DNA of 64,000 nucleotides from Persicimonas caeni (lineage in GTDB: Bacteria > Myxococcota_A > Bradymonadia > Bradymonadales > Bradymonadaceae): positions 1,701,001 through 1,765,000 of the forward strand of contig NZ_CP041186.1 in the NCBI RefSeq assembly GCF_006517175.1, in the 5' to 3' direction. A program made the translations under genes and the position numbers. Below, in pieces: positions 54,055 to 64,000 of this stretch (within the stretch, counting starts at the first letter, position 1; each line of letters starts with the position of its first letter). The notes under the pieces were generated by a model that was not told the origin of the DNA, did not search any database, and saw only the letters and a list, made by a program, of their open reading frames with translations.

Positions 54055-54872
54055 AACGCGAACGCGCCGTAGCCGGTCACCGGACCGGTTACGGCGTCTG
54101 TCACTGCAGCATCCGCGGACGTGCTTCGCGCGAGAGTCGTTGCCTTCCACCCTGCCTCGTTCGCCACACGCAACAACCCACGAATGGCGACGCGACCGGC
54201 GCTGTGCTCGCGACTGATTGACTCGGGCACAAGCGTCTCGATGGCCGCTTGTGTCTGGGCATCGAGCGTGTGGGCCTGCTCGGGCTCGACGTCGTGGCTC
54301 ATATTGGCGCAGATGACGATGAGCGTTGCCGGATCATCGACAAACGTCGAGAGCACCTCGGCGACCTCTTCGTCGGTCGCATCCCCCACCAGCACCGGCA
54401 CGATCATTGTCTTTTTCAAAACCTGACGCACGAAGGGAAGCTGCGCTTCGATCGACTCCTCGGGGTCGAAGGCCGGCTCGATGGCGCGCACCTGCTCGAG
54501 GCGCGCGATGGACTCGACCGCCTCGCGGTCGGAGACCACCGGGCCCATCGGTGTATCGAAGCCGTCGTAGCCGGTGACCGCCAAGCCGCGAAAAGGCACC
54601 AGGCGCGACGAGCCGAGGAGCACGATGCGCTCGATGCCCTCGGCACCGGCCACCCGAGCCCACGCCCGCGCCATGACCTCGCCGGCGAAATCAAACTCGG
54701 CGTGAGGCACGATGAGCGCGCGCGGGGCCTCGTCGCCTGCCTCGGCCCCCGACAGCAGACGCTCGATCGCTGCTCGCAGCTCAGCTTTGCCGGCCGGATA
54801 GAGCATGCCGGCAAATTGGGGCTCGCGAAGCGTCAAGTCATTGCGCCCGAAAAGCTTGTCGAAAAATCCCAT
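54036..54872 (-). CDS. Divergent MEMO1 / AmmeMemoRadiSam system protein B
   Basis: 278 residues. Recognised by YDGFDTPMGPV, IEAQLPFVRQV and VICANMSHDV. Two expected metal ligands are changed: the EHS motif reads EES, and the Cys of the CG.GP. motif near the C-terminus is Ala. The N-terminal VPHAEFDFAG keeps its His. The family has been linked to metal binding and redox chemistry alongside AMMECR1 and a radical SAM enzyme, neither of which is in the window. This copy may have lost metal binding. Confidence 0.8.
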   Translation of the reverse strand: MGFFDKLFGRNDLTLREPQFAGMLYPAGKAELRAAIERLLSGAEAGDEAPRALIVPHAEFDFAGEVMARAWARVAGAEGIERIVLLGSSRLVPFRGLAVTGYDGFDTPMGPVVSDREAVESIARLEQVRAIEPAFDPEESIEAQLPFVRQVLKKTMIVPVLVGDATDEEVAEVLSTFVDDPATLIVICANMSHDVEPEQAHTLDAQTQAAIETLVPESISREHSAGRVAIRGLLRVANEAGWKATTLARSTSADAAVTDAVTGPVTGYGAFAFYSPGG

Positions 54873-54905
54873 CGTCTCGCCTTGGGTGGGCTCGTGTCTT
54901 TTAGT

Positions 54906-55568
54906 CTAGCGCTTTCTGGCCAACGTCAGCCCATCACCAATGGGCACGAGGCTGACGGTGACGCGCTCGTCGTCGGCCACATGGGCGTTGAACTCGCGGA
55001 TGGCGACCGTGCTCTCTTCCTGGTCGGACGCGTCGATGACGCTTCCGCCCCACAGCGTATTGTCGACGCCGATGAGTCCGCCGACACGCACCAGTTCGAG
55101 GCAACGCTCGTAATAGGCGATGTAATTTTCTTTGTCGGCGTCGATATAGGCGAAGTCGAACGAGCCGCCCTGCCCGTCCTCGATGAGCCCATCGAGGGTC
55201 TCGAGCGCCGGGGCGATGCGCACGTCGATCTTGTCGGCGACGCCTGCCTGCTCCCAATACTTGCGGCCGATATCGACCCACTCTTCGCTGATATCACACG
55301 CCACGAGTTCGCCGACGTCCGGGAGCACCGAGGCCACACACATCGCGCTGTAGCCGGTGAACGTGCCCACCTCGATGGTGCGCTTGGCGCCGACCAGCTC
55401 GGCCAACAGGCGCATGAACTGGCCCTGCTCGGGCGAGGTCTGCATGTTGGCGTACTCCATCTTGGCGGTCTCTTCGCGAAGCTCGCGGAAGGGCGCGCTT
55501 TCGTGCACGGAGACGGACAACAGGTAATCGTGGAGGGCGTCGTCGAGTTGTAGAGTTTTGGCGGACAT
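54906..55568 (-). CDS. O-methyltransferase, SAM-dependent (family 3)
   Basis: 220 residues from the ATG at 55568; an upstream in-frame ATG runs through a simple-repeat stretch and is rejected. SAM-binding IEVGTFTGYSAMCVASVLP (about 64-82), FAYIDADKENYIAYYE (about 140) and VDNTLWGGSV (about 168) match the caffeoyl-CoA/catechol O-methyltransferase family. It probably methylates a small catechol-like acceptor with a divalent metal. The 33-base gap to the MEMO1-like gene suggests one operon. Confidence 0.93.
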   Translation of the reverse strand: MSAKTLQLDDALHDYLLSVSVHESAPFRELREETAKMEYANMQTSPEQGQFMRLLAELVGAKRTIEVGTFTGYSAMCVASVLPDVGELVACDISEEWVDIGRKYWEQAGVADKIDVRIAPALETLDGLIEDGQGGSFDFAYIDADKENYIAYYERCLELVRVGGLIGVDNTLWGGSVIDASDQEESTVAIREFNAHVADDERVTVSLVPIGDGLTLARKR

Positions 55569-55874
55569 GGGTGGTTTTGTGGTTTTGGGGTCTTGGGGTC
55601 TTGGGGTTTGGGGTCTTGGGAGTGTTAGCACTTGTGTGGAGCTTTGCAACTACCTACCCCCGCTGCCCCTCAAAAATCTGAGACCCCGCACGACGCCCGT
55701 GTCACCCAAGCCCGGAGCAGAAATGCTCCGATCGGCTCTAACAGGCGCCTCGACGGGCTCCTTGGAGCTGTACCCGCGGCTGGCACACATGCTGCATCTC
55801 CAACTCGACGTAATACGACAACATGCTTTATGCTGACGATGCTCGACTACATTTTTGCCGACAGGGGACCCAAG
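55569..55874. other. Intergenic region with GGGGTCTT repeats and a possible sigma-54 promoter
   Basis: 55585-55620 holds GGGGTCTT-type units repeated about four times just upstream of the O-methyltransferase gene. At 55780-55796 CTGGCACACATGCTGCA fits a -24/-12 promoter with two changes and would serve the DUF2330 gene, giving a leader of about 67 bases. The promoter call is weak. Confidence 0.4.
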
Positions 55875-57653
55875 ATGATGAAGCCGAAGACCTCACGCCA
55901 CCTGGTGGCGGCCGCTGCATGCGCGAGCATGATGGCAGCCGGGATCACCGCCTACTCGCCCAGCGCGCAAGCCTGCGGTGGGCTGTTCTGCAACAATCAG
56001 CAGCCGGTCAACCAGGCTGCCGAACGCATCATCTTTAGCGACAACGCCGACGATACCGTCACCGCGCTCGTCCAGATCATGTACCAGGGCCCCAGCGAGA
56101 AGTTCGCATGGGTCTTGCCGGTGCCTGGTGAGCCCGATGTGAGCGTCTCGTCGACCGCGGCATTCGACCGATTGCAGACGGCGACGAACCCATCGTACCG
56201 GATGAACACGACCGTCGAGGGCACCTGTGACACCCGCGGCGGCGGCTTCTTCGGCTCGGACGACGCCACCGCCGAGGCGGGCGGTATGAACAACGCGAAC
56301 CGGAATCCCGAAGACGACGGCGTGACCGTCGTCAACAGCGGTCACGTAGGCCCCTACGACTACACCACCATCTCGGTCGACCCGGGCAACGAGAATCCCA
56401 CCCAGGTCGCCCTCGATTGGCTCGAACAGAACAACTACGACGTCAGCGCTCTGGGCGAGCAGACGATCACGCCGTACCTCGAAGACGGCATGAACCTGTT
56501 GGCCTTCCGGCTGTCGAAGAATGCCGACACCGGCGATATCCGCCCGGTGCGCATCACCTACGACGCCGAGCTTCCGATGATCCCCATCAAGCTCACCGCC
56601 GTGGCCGCCAACGACGACATGGGCGTGATGGTGTGGGTGCTCTCCGATGAGCGCGCCATCCCGTCGAACTACAAGTCGCTTCGCCTCAACGAGGCGGCCA
56701 TCGACTGGTTCAACCCCAACAACAACTACAACGACATCATCAACCGCGCGGCCGACGAAGCCGGCGGCCAGGGTTTCGTCACCGAGCTGGCCTGGCCGAC
56801 CGACCGCACGCTGCCGCCGCCCAACCAATTCTCTAACGGTCAAGACCTCGCCGATGTAATCTTCAGCGAGAACGAAGAGCGTTTTTGGGAAGATCGAATC
56901 AAGAACACCGACTGGACCGGCAACGAATTCGGCCTCCTCCAGCAGTCGTCGCGCTACGCCGCCTTCGACGGCTACCTCGAAGTCCTTGAGGCGACCGTGC
57001 CGGTGCCCTCGCGTTTGACCACCGAAGAGTTCGCACAGTGCCCCAGTTGCTACCAAAGCGAGATGGGCGGCGAAGACGGCGAGATCGACAACTTCGATCC
57101 GCAAACGTTCATCACCCAGCTCGAGCTCAACGTCATCAAGCCGATGATCGAAACTCAGGAGCTGGTCACCTCTCGCCCCTACATTACCAGGCTCTACACC
57201 ACGATGTCGGCCGGCGACATGACCCTCGATCCGGTCTTCGACTTCAATGACAGCCTGGGGGACCACTCCAACGCCCACGTCGCCGAGCGCATCATCGAAT
57301 GCGGTGACGAGGACTACACCCGCAACGAGGCGCCCTGGCGCGTCGAGCTGCCCCAGGGCGACATCGTCTTCGGCTCGGGTAGCACTTGGCCCGTCTCCAG
57401 CGAGGACATGCCCGCGACCCGCGCCATCGTCCAGGACCGCAACTCCGGCGACGGTGAAGTGGTCGTCGACAACGCCCCCGAGATCGACAGCTTCATCGAG
57501 CGCCATAACCAACGCGTCACCGACGAGTTCTCCGGTGGCGGCTGCCAGACCGCCCACCCCGCGTCGGTCTCTCTGGCGCGCAACATGTCGCTGGCGCTGA
57601 TGTTTGGCGCGTTTGGATTGTTGCTGATTCGAGTGCGTCGACGAGAAGAGTAG
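55875..57653 (+). CDS. DUF2330 secreted protein with C-terminal membrane anchor
   Basis: 592 residues from the ATG at 55875 (AGGGGA upstream); a longer frame upstream lacks a signal peptide. The signal is cleaved after AQA, and the mature start CGGLFCNNQQPVNQAAERI is the DUF2330 hallmark. The middle is Asp/Asn-rich without known catalytic motifs. The C-terminus has one hydrophobic helix (SLALMFGAFGLLLI) followed by RVRRREE, a sorting-signal-like tail that would hold the protein at a membrane. Function unknown. Confidence 0.85.
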   Translation: MMKPKTSRHLVAAAACASMMAAGITAYSPSAQACGGLFCNNQQPVNQAAERIIFSDNADDTVTALVQIMYQGPSEKFAWVLPVPGEPDVSVSSTAAFDRLQTATNPSYRMNTTVEGTCDTRGGGFFGSDDATAEAGGMNNANRNPEDDGVTVVNSGHVGPYDYTTISVDPGNENPTQVALDWLEQNNYDVSALGEQTITPYLEDGMNLLAFRLSKNADTGDIRPVRITYDAELPMIPIKLTAVAANDDMGVMVWVLSDERAIPSNYKSLRLNEAAIDWFNPNNNYNDIINRAADEAGGQGFVTELAWPTDRTLPPPNQFSNGQDLADVIFSENEERFWEDRIKNTDWTGNEFGLLQQSSRYAAFDGYLEVLEATVPVPSRLTTEEFAQCPSCYQSEMGGEDGEIDNFDPQTFITQLELNVIKPMIETQELVTSRPYITRLYTTMSAGDMTLDPVFDFNDSLGDHSNAHVAERIIECGDEDYTRNEAPWRVELPQGDIVFGSGSTWPVSSEDMPATRAIVQDRNSGDGEVVVDNAPEIDSFIERHNQRVTDEFSGGGCQTAHPASVSLARNMSLALMFGAFGLLLIRVRRREE

Positions 57654-57677
57654 AGAAGAGCAAGGCGTAACATCTTT

Positions 57678-57726
57678 GTCGCCCCGCCCGTCCCGTGCCT
57701 CGTAACATGAGGCGGGCGGAGGCGAC
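57678..57726. terminator. Long inverted repeat after the DUF2330 gene
   Basis: GTCGCC-CCGCCCG and CGGGCGG-A-GGCGAC form an imperfect stem of about 13 bp with an inner CCTC-N7-GAGG hairpin. It starts 24 bases after the stop codon. No strong T-run follows at once. Confidence 0.6.
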
Positions 57727-57946
57727 ACAACCCCATGCTTTTCACCTCCCCTCCCCCGCCTCAACCCCATTCCTCAAGTTTTCTTTTCTGTATACACCAC
57801 GTCTGCAGACAAACTTCTACCCAAAGTTGCTCTTCCGACGATTTTTCAGCATACTGGTCACAGAACCTTTACTGGGACCACAATTTTCTGACTCGCTCCG
57901 TATTCGACATCGTCGAGCGGAGCCGTTGTGTCGACGGGAGTAGCTG

Positions 57947-59818
57947 ATGTTCTCGAGATTTCTTCGTGTGTCGATGATGGTGCTCTTTGCCATCGTCATC
58001 GGATCGTTTGCCGGCTGTGGGTGTGAAGACGAAGCCCCGAGCGACAAGAATCCCATCACCGACACCGACGGGGGTGACACCAGCCCGACCGACGCCACAG
58101 ACTCGGCCGGCGATGTCGCCCAAGATGGCAGCAGCCAGGACACGAGCACCGACACCTCCGACGACGACACCGACCAAACCGACGGCGGACAAAACGACAC
58201 CGGCCAAACGGACTCGGGCGGCGGCTGCGGCCTCAACGGCACCAGCTGCACCGACAACGCCGATTGCTGCTCGGACATCTGCAACGCCAACGGCATCTGC
58301 TCGGTCACCCCGGGCACCTGCGACCCCGCTGGTGAGTCGTGCGTGAGCGGCGCGTCGTGCTGCTCGGGTCGCTGCAGCGACAGCGGCGTGTGCCTGTCGG
58401 GCGTGGGCGGCTGCGGTTTCGAAGGCGACTCATGCTCGACCGCGGCCGATTGCTGCTCGCTCAGCTGCACGAATGGAAGCTGTGACTCCGGCAGCGTGTG
58501 CACCTCGGCCGGCGAGAGTTGCTCGGCCGACTCGGACTGCTGCAGCAACGCTTGTGGCGCAGACGGCACCTGCCAGGCCGGCCCCCAGTGCCTGACCGCC
58601 GGCGAAAAATGCGCCGACGACGCCGGCTGCTGCTCGAAGGCCTGCGAGCCGTTCGGCACCGACGGCGAGAACCGTTGCATCACCGGCGGACTCTGCCAGA
58701 CCGAAGGTGAGGTTTGCGGCGAGGACAGCGACTGCTGCAACCAACAGTGCGACAACGGCTACTGCCGCAAGCTCAGCGGCGTGGGCATCGTCAGCTGCCG
58801 CATGGTCGGCGAGGCCTGCGAGAACCCCTCCGATTGCTGCTCGTACTCGTGCATCGGCGACGGCACCGGCTTCAAGAGCTGCCAATATCTGGGCGGCTGT
58901 CGCCCCTACGGCGAACTGTGCACCACCGATAGCCAGTGCTGCAGCAACGCCGGCGGCTGCCCGGGCACCGGCCAAGAGAACGACGTGGCCACCTGCAACA
59001 TCTTCACCACGGTCGACGGCACCGATTACGGCCGCTGCGGCCTCGTCCAGGGCCCCAAACCCGCCGGCGAAGTCTGCGACAGCCGCTTCTCGGGCACCCA
59101 CGACTGCTGCGGCGGCCAGACTTCGTGTCAGGCCACCGTCCTCGGCATCGAGCGTTGCTACGGCCCCACCCCCGACCAATGCATCGGCGACGGCCAATCG
59201 TGCGCCTTCGGTGAGCAGTGCTGCAGCGGCCTGTGCGCCCCTGACGCCAACGGCGACCTTGTCTGCTCTGGCTCGAGCTGCACCGACCGCGGCGGCGCTT
59301 GCACCACCGACGGCGAATGTTGCGGCGGCAACTGCAACGCCGACGGCGTCTGCGGACCCGACGCCTGCGTGGCCGACGGCCAGAGCTGCACCGGCGACGC
59401 CGAGTGCTGCTCGGCCTTCTGCGACCCGAACACCGACCAGTGCGCCAGCTGCCTGTCGAACGGCAATAGCTGCTCGACCGACTCGGAGTGCTGCTCGAGC
59501 TACTGCGACCCGACGAGCAACCAGTGCGCCGACCGCCCGGTCGACCAGTGCACCGAAAACGGCCAGGCCTGCACCCGCGGAAGCGAGTGCTGCTCGGGCG
59601 TGTGCAACAGCAACAACGTGTGCGGCACCGCCTGCCTGTCCAACGGCCAGAGCTGCACGGCGAACACCGATTGCTGCTCGACCTTCTGCGACCCGAACAC
59701 CTTCACCTGCGGCGAGGACACCAGCACCTGCGCCGGCTCGGCGGAGACCTGTTCCGACGATACCGACTGCTGCAGTGGTCTGGTGTGCGGATTCGGGTAT
59801 TGCGTGATTCCCGAATAA
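57947..59818 (+). CDS. Large Cys-repeat lipoprotein (knottin-like CC modules)
   Basis: 623 residues; GGGAG precedes the ATG. The signal ends FAGC. After a ~75-residue Asp/Thr/Gln linker the rest consists of about a dozen modules of C-x(5-6)-C-x(4-5)-CC-x(3)-C-x(4-6)-C form (for example CTDNADCCSDICNANGIC), each predicted to be a small disulfide knot. One larger module (about 350-400) breaks the pattern. Such proteins are abundant in predatory deltaproteobacteria and are thought to coat the surface or bind prey; no enzyme motif was seen. Confidence 0.85.
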   Translation: MFSRFLRVSMMVLFAIVIGSFAGCGCEDEAPSDKNPITDTDGGDTSPTDATDSAGDVAQDGSSQDTSTDTSDDDTDQTDGGQNDTGQTDSGGGCGLNGTSCTDNADCCSDICNANGICSVTPGTCDPAGESCVSGASCCSGRCSDSGVCLSGVGGCGFEGDSCSTAADCCSLSCTNGSCDSGSVCTSAGESCSADSDCCSNACGADGTCQAGPQCLTAGEKCADDAGCCSKACEPFGTDGENRCITGGLCQTEGEVCGEDSDCCNQQCDNGYCRKLSGVGIVSCRMVGEACENPSDCCSYSCIGDGTGFKSCQYLGGCRPYGELCTTDSQCCSNAGGCPGTGQENDVATCNIFTTVDGTDYGRCGLVQGPKPAGEVCDSRFSGTHDCCGGQTSCQATVLGIERCYGPTPDQCIGDGQSCAFGEQCCSGLCAPDANGDLVCSGSSCTDRGGACTTDGECCGGNCNADGVCGPDACVADGQSCTGDAECCSAFCDPNTDQCASCLSNGNSCSTDSECCSSYCDPTSNQCADRPVDQCTENGQACTRGSECCSGVCNSNNVCGTACLSNGQSCTANTDCCSTFCDPNTFTCGEDTSTCAGSAETCSDDTDCCSGLVCGFGYCVIPE

Positions 59819-59828
59819 CCCTCTTTCC

Positions 59829-59860
59829 GGGGAGGCCTCGCCTCGCGAGGCTTCCCCTTT
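59829..59860 (+). terminator. Intrinsic terminator of the Cys-repeat lipoprotein gene
   Basis: A 13-bp stem GGGGAGGCCTCGC / GCGAGGCTTCCCC (one G-U) with a CTC loop is followed by TTTAC. It lies 11 bases after the stop codon. Confidence 0.8.
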
Positions 59861-59929
59861 ACACTCCCCTTCCCCGGCCCTAGGTTCGTCCCACCTGCTT
59901 GTTGATTTGAACTTTGGTGGAGAAAGTCT

Positions 59930-61042
59930 ATGCGAGTCGGAATCCTCACCGGCGGTGGTGATTGCCCGGGCCTCAACGCGGTTATTCGTTCGGTAGCCAA
60001 GAGCTTGATGCTCCAATGCGACGCCGAGGTCATCGGCATCGAAGAAGGCTTTTTGGGTCTCATCGAACGACGAACCCGCGAGCTGAGCTACAAGGATGTC
60101 AGCGGCATCCTCGCCCGCGGCGGCACCGTGCTGGGCACCCACAATAAGGCCAATCCCTTTTCGTACTTCGAGCGTGACGGCGAGGACGTCTCCGACGAGG
60201 TCATGGAGTACTACGAGGAGCTCGACCTCGACGCCATCGTGGCCCTGGGCGGTGACGGCACCATGTCGATCTGCCACCGACTCCAAGAGATGGGCATGAA
60301 CATCGTGGGCGTGCCCAAGACGATCGACAACGACATCGTCGCCACCGACCGCACCTTTGGCTTCGACACCGCCGTGTCCATCGCCACCGACGCCATCGAC
60401 CGGCTGCAGACCACTGGCCAGAGCCACAAGCGGGTGATGATCCTGGAGACGATGGGTCGCTATGCCGGCTGGATCGCCCTGCACGCAGGCATCGCCGGCG
60501 GCGCCGACGTCATCTTGTTGCCCGAGCTTCCGTTCAGCGTCGAGGAGGTCGCCCGCGTGGTCAAAGAGCGCGCCGACCGCCAGCGCTTTACGATCGTCTG
60601 TGTCGCCGAGGGCGCCAAGACCGCCGAGGGCGACATGGTCGTCAAAGAACGCATCGAGGAGAGCCCCGATCCCATCCGCCTGGGCGGCATCGCCAACTGG
60701 CTCAAGGAGGAGCTCAAGCCGATGGTCGACAGCGAAATCCGCACCGTCGTGCTCGGCCATATTCAACGCGGCGGCTCGCCGACGGCCTTCGACCGCATCC
60801 TGGCGACGAACTTCGGGGCGATGGCCGCCTCGCTGGTCGCCAAAGAGCAATACGGACGCATGGTCGCGCTGCGTGACCAGCACCTGACGAGCGTCGAACT
60901 CGAGAAGGTCGCCAACAAGACGCGCACGGTGCCCGAAGACGCCATGGGCATTTTGGCCGCGTTCTCGGTGGGCACCTCGCTGGGCGTGCCCGGCATGAAG
61001 CTCGACCCGTCGCAGATCCAAGACTACAAGAAAATCAGCTAG
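59930..61042 (+). CDS. pfkA: 6-phosphofructokinase
   Basis: 370 residues. GILTGGGDCPGLNAVIRS, GGDGTMS (about residue 104), PKTIDNDI (about 124), the TMGRYAGWIA region and GHIQRGGSPTAFDR are present. Key selector residues are Gly at the ATP-type position (GGDG) and Lys at the position where PPi-dependent enzymes have Lys (PKTIDND). This Gly/Lys mix is known from ATP-dependent actinobacterial enzymes, so ATP is predicted as donor. It phosphorylates fructose 6-phosphate in glycolysis. The esterase gene follows 8 bases later. Confidence 0.95.
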   Translation: MRVGILTGGGDCPGLNAVIRSVAKSLMLQCDAEVIGIEEGFLGLIERRTRELSYKDVSGILARGGTVLGTHNKANPFSYFERDGEDVSDEVMEYYEELDLDAIVALGGDGTMSICHRLQEMGMNIVGVPKTIDNDIVATDRTFGFDTAVSIATDAIDRLQTTGQSHKRVMILETMGRYAGWIALHAGIAGGADVILLPELPFSVEEVARVVKERADRQRFTIVCVAEGAKTAEGDMVVKERIEESPDPIRLGGIANWLKEELKPMVDSEIRTVVLGHIQRGGSPTAFDRILATNFGAMAASLVAKEQYGRMVALRDQHLTSVELEKVANKTRTVPEDAMGILAAFSVGTSLGVPGMKLDPSQIQDYKKIS

Positions 61043-61050
61043 TATCGCTT

Positions 61051-62034
61051 ATGGGCATCACATCAAAGCTGCCGCTATCAGAACGACTCCGGAAGGGCGC
61101 CGGCGCGCTCGTGGTCGACAATTTCTTTCGCGGTCTGTCGGTCGTCGGAAAGCTCGACCCACGCAATGATCCCGAAGAGCACGGCGTGCGCGTGCTCACC
61201 GACGTGCCCTACCACCACAGCGGCGATGCGGCTCATCACCTCGACGTGTTCGTCCCCCAAGACTTCGACGGGCCGCGCCCAATCGTGTTGTACGTGCATG
61301 GCGGCGGCTTTCGCATCCTGTCGAAGGACACCCACTTTGGCATGGCGCTACAATTTGCCAAGCGGGGCTATCTGGTCTTCAACATCAACTACCGACTCGC
61401 CCCGCGCCACCCCTTTCCGGCCGCCATCGAGGACGCCTGTCGGGCCTACCGGTGGGTGGTCGAAAACGCGCACAGCTTCGATGGTGACCTCGACCGAGTC
61501 GTGTTGGCGGGAGAATCTGCCGGCGGGAATCTGGTATGCGGGCTGACGATCGCGGCGCATTACGAGCGCGACGAGCCGTGGGCGCGCAGCGTCTTCGAGA
61601 CCGGGGTGACCCCGACGGTGACCGCGCCGGCCTGCGGCATGCTGCAGGTCTCCGACGTCGAGCGCTACACCGCTCAGGACCGGGTCAACTGGTTCGTGCG
61701 TGACCGCCTCGAAGAAGTCTCACACAACTACCTGCCGCCCGACCGGATCGACGGCTCGCCGATCCTCGACTTTGCCGATCCCCTGCTCCACTTCGAGCGC
61801 GGGGACTCACCGACGCGCCAGTTGCCCGCCTTCTTTTTGCCGGTGGGCACCAAAGACATCTTGCTCGACGACACCCGCCGCCTGGCCCGCGCGCTCGACG
61901 CGCTCGGCGCTCCCCATTCGAGCCACTACTACCCGGGTGAAATCCACGCATTTCACGCGCTCGTATGGCGTCCACAAGCGCGTAAATGTTGGCGGCAGAA
62001 ATTCGCGTTTCTCGAGGAGCACGTAGGCCGCTGA
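61051..62034 (+). CDS. Alpha/beta hydrolase, HSL-type esterase
   Basis: 327 residues. The oxyanion motif HGGGF (about 85-89) and the nucleophile elbow GESAGGN (about 151-157) are those of the hormone-sensitive-lipase group. Asp in KDILLDD and His in EIHAFHALVW complete the triad by position. No signal peptide, so it acts in the cytoplasm on short acyl or carboxyl esters. It is probably cotranscribed with pfkA. Its stop is 2 bases from the convergent lipoprotein stop. Confidence 0.93.
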   Translation: MGITSKLPLSERLRKGAGALVVDNFFRGLSVVGKLDPRNDPEEHGVRVLTDVPYHHSGDAAHHLDVFVPQDFDGPRPIVLYVHGGGFRILSKDTHFGMALQFAKRGYLVFNINYRLAPRHPFPAAIEDACRAYRWVVENAHSFDGDLDRVVLAGESAGGNLVCGLTIAAHYERDEPWARSVFETGVTPTVTAPACGMLQVSDVERYTAQDRVNWFVRDRLEEVSHNYLPPDRIDGSPILDFADPLLHFERGDSPTRQLPAFFLPVGTKDILLDDTRRLARALDALGAPHSSHYYPGEIHAFHALVWRPQARKCWRQKFAFLEEHVGR

Positions 62035-62036
62035 GC

Positions 62037-62612
62037 TCAGTTGCCCATCGTCCCCGACGGTGTGTTGATCTCGGGCTCGGGCGGCACGTCGACCTCTTCG
62101 TCGGCGGGCGCCTCCCCGTCGGCCGGCGGCACCTCGATGGTGGTGGTGCCGATATCCTCACCCTGCTCGTCGCGATAGCGAATCTCGTAGGTTCCCGGCT
62201 CGAGCTCGCCCTCCTCGGTCAGCGGAACCGCCGAGCGAAACTCCACAAACGAACTCTCGCGCTCGATGGCCGCCTCGGTCTCGGTGAACGCACGCTCGAC
62301 GATGAGCTCGCCGTCGCGGCGCACCTCGACGGTCCAGGCGGTGGGGTTCGAAAAGGTCCCCGCGGGAGTGTTGACCACCGTGACGACGTACGGATTGCGA
62401 AAGCGCGCCTCCTCGGGCAGCGTCGTCGGCCCGAACGGCTGCACGCAGGTGCGGATATTCATGTTGAAGGCCGACAGGTCCTGCTCGGAGCACTGGGGTG
62501 GACCGCGTCGGGCATAGCGCTCGTCGTCGCCGGTGTCGGGAGAGGTCGCGCAGGCGGTCAGCCCGGCGGTGAGCAGGAGAGTCGAAATGGTGAAAAAGCG
62601 GCGCATGCCCAT
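62037..62612 (-). CDS. Lipoprotein of unknown function
   Basis: 191 residues from the ATG at 62612 (GAGG upstream; ATG at 62606 also possible). The lipobox is LTAC. One predicted beta-sandwich domain (about 50-165, TTLPEEARFRNPYVVTVVN and ELEPGTYEIRYRDEQGE) and an acidic Pro-rich tail. Two Cys (CSEQ, RTCVQ) may pair. No family recognised. It follows the metallophosphoesterase gene on the same strand, 58 bases downstream. Confidence 0.75.
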   Translation of the reverse strand: MGMRRFFTISTLLLTAGLTACATSPDTGDDERYARRGPPQCSEQDLSAFNMNIRTCVQPFGPTTLPEEARFRNPYVVTVVNTPAGTFSNPTAWTVEVRRDGELIVERAFTETEAAIERESSFVEFRSAVPLTEEGELEPGTYEIRYRDEQGEDIGTTTIEVPPADGEAPADEEVDVPPEPEINTPSGTMGN

Positions 62613-62670
62613 AGGTACCTCGTGGGAAAAAATCAGGTGCACGAGTAACGTGTGAACCGCCCGGCCCGGT

Positions 62671-63870
<1,200 letters not shown>

Positions 63871-64000
63871 AAGCTCACCTTATCGGACCAACGCCCAAAC
63901 CACCACGGCCCACGCAGTTGCCCCCTGCTTACGAAAACCGTATCCTTCCGGCAACACACGTTTCAACTCTATGAGATGCGTCCAGACCCCGCATCGTTAC
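63871..64000. other. Right-edge region, no gene seen
   Basis: 130 bases upstream of the metallophosphoesterase gene; presumably its promoter region. No clear promoter elements or repeats were found. Confidence 0.5.

Noticed and set aside
58430-61021. 863-residue open frame on the minus strand
   Set aside because: It spans two real plus-strand genes (Cys-repeat lipoprotein and pfkA) and has no coherent domain.

Overview
The window is a high-GC chromosomal segment from a Gram-negative bacterium. Several traits suggest a predatory or social deltaproteobacterial relative (Myxococcota / Bradymonadales-like): three Ser/Thr protein kinases, many lipobox lipoproteins with MopE-type or knottin-like Cys repeats, a sigma-54 enhancer-binding protein, a GufA-type ZIP transporter and an AgmX-like domain. 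This placement is inference; there is no rRNA in the window. No tRNA, rRNA, CRISPR array or prophage was seen. Two intact insertion sequences and several families of short repeats break up otherwise ordinary gene order.

Layout. 1-4.1 kb: a cut-off secreted protein, a NYN-LOTUS RNA-binding/nuclease protein, and a lipoprotein joining two CpaB-like domains to a von Willebrand A domain. 4.26-7.53 kb: a 158-bp tandem repeat array split by an IS21-family element (istA/istB, 7-bp target duplication). 7.7-12.2 kb: MopE-like and FG-GAP/CARDB surface lipoproteins. 12.4-16 kb: infC with a non-AUG start, a YihY membrane protein and a kinase. 16-20.2 kb: a nitrogen-type module made of a NifA-like activator, three palindromic sites, a sigma-54 promoter, amtB and a CBS protein; a highly folded intergenic RNA candidate follows amtB. 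20.3-26.3 kb: a di-haem peroxidase with a YtkA-like lipoprotein, a CehA-type metallohydrolase and two small Cys-rich lipoproteins. 26.4-29 kb: a TetR regulator with paired operators and an acyl-CoA dehydrogenase. 29.07-29.2 kb: a free-standing small-RNA candidate. 29.3-34.2 kb: glycerate 2-kinase, a Gfo/Idh/MocA oxidoreductase, a kinase and an SDR enzyme. 34.2-38.6 kb: a 1,113-residue ATPase/helical-repeat protein followed by a protein resembling the C-terminal half of Csx17. 38.6-42 kb: a 69-bp tandem repeat, an ATP-grasp enzyme and an IS701-type element inserted just before its start codon. 42-47.7 kb: a kinase with a hexapeptide VNTR, a ZIP transporter with a repeat array touching its start codon, an EamA transporter and purEK. 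47.8-59.8 kb: a metzincin lipoprotein, a HEAT-like protein, NDH-2, a glutamate-cysteine ligase/CBS fusion, a divergent MEMO1 protein, an O-methyltransferase, a DUF2330 protein and a large Cys-repeat lipoprotein. 59.9-63.9 kb: phosphofructokinase, an esterase, a lipoprotein and a membrane metallophosphoesterase.

How parts work together. The clearest regulatory circuit is the activator-amtB pair for ammonium uptake. The TetR-acyl-CoA dehydrogenase pair looks self-regulated. purE and purK form a two-gene purine operon with a recognisable promoter. Four convergent gene pairs overlap at their 3' ends. The best candidates for new biology are the small RNA near 29.1 kb, the folded region after amtB, the orphan Csx17-like gene, the CpaB-CpaB-vWA fusion and the covarying 158-bp array. 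All functional calls come from motif recognition by eye; no database search was run.
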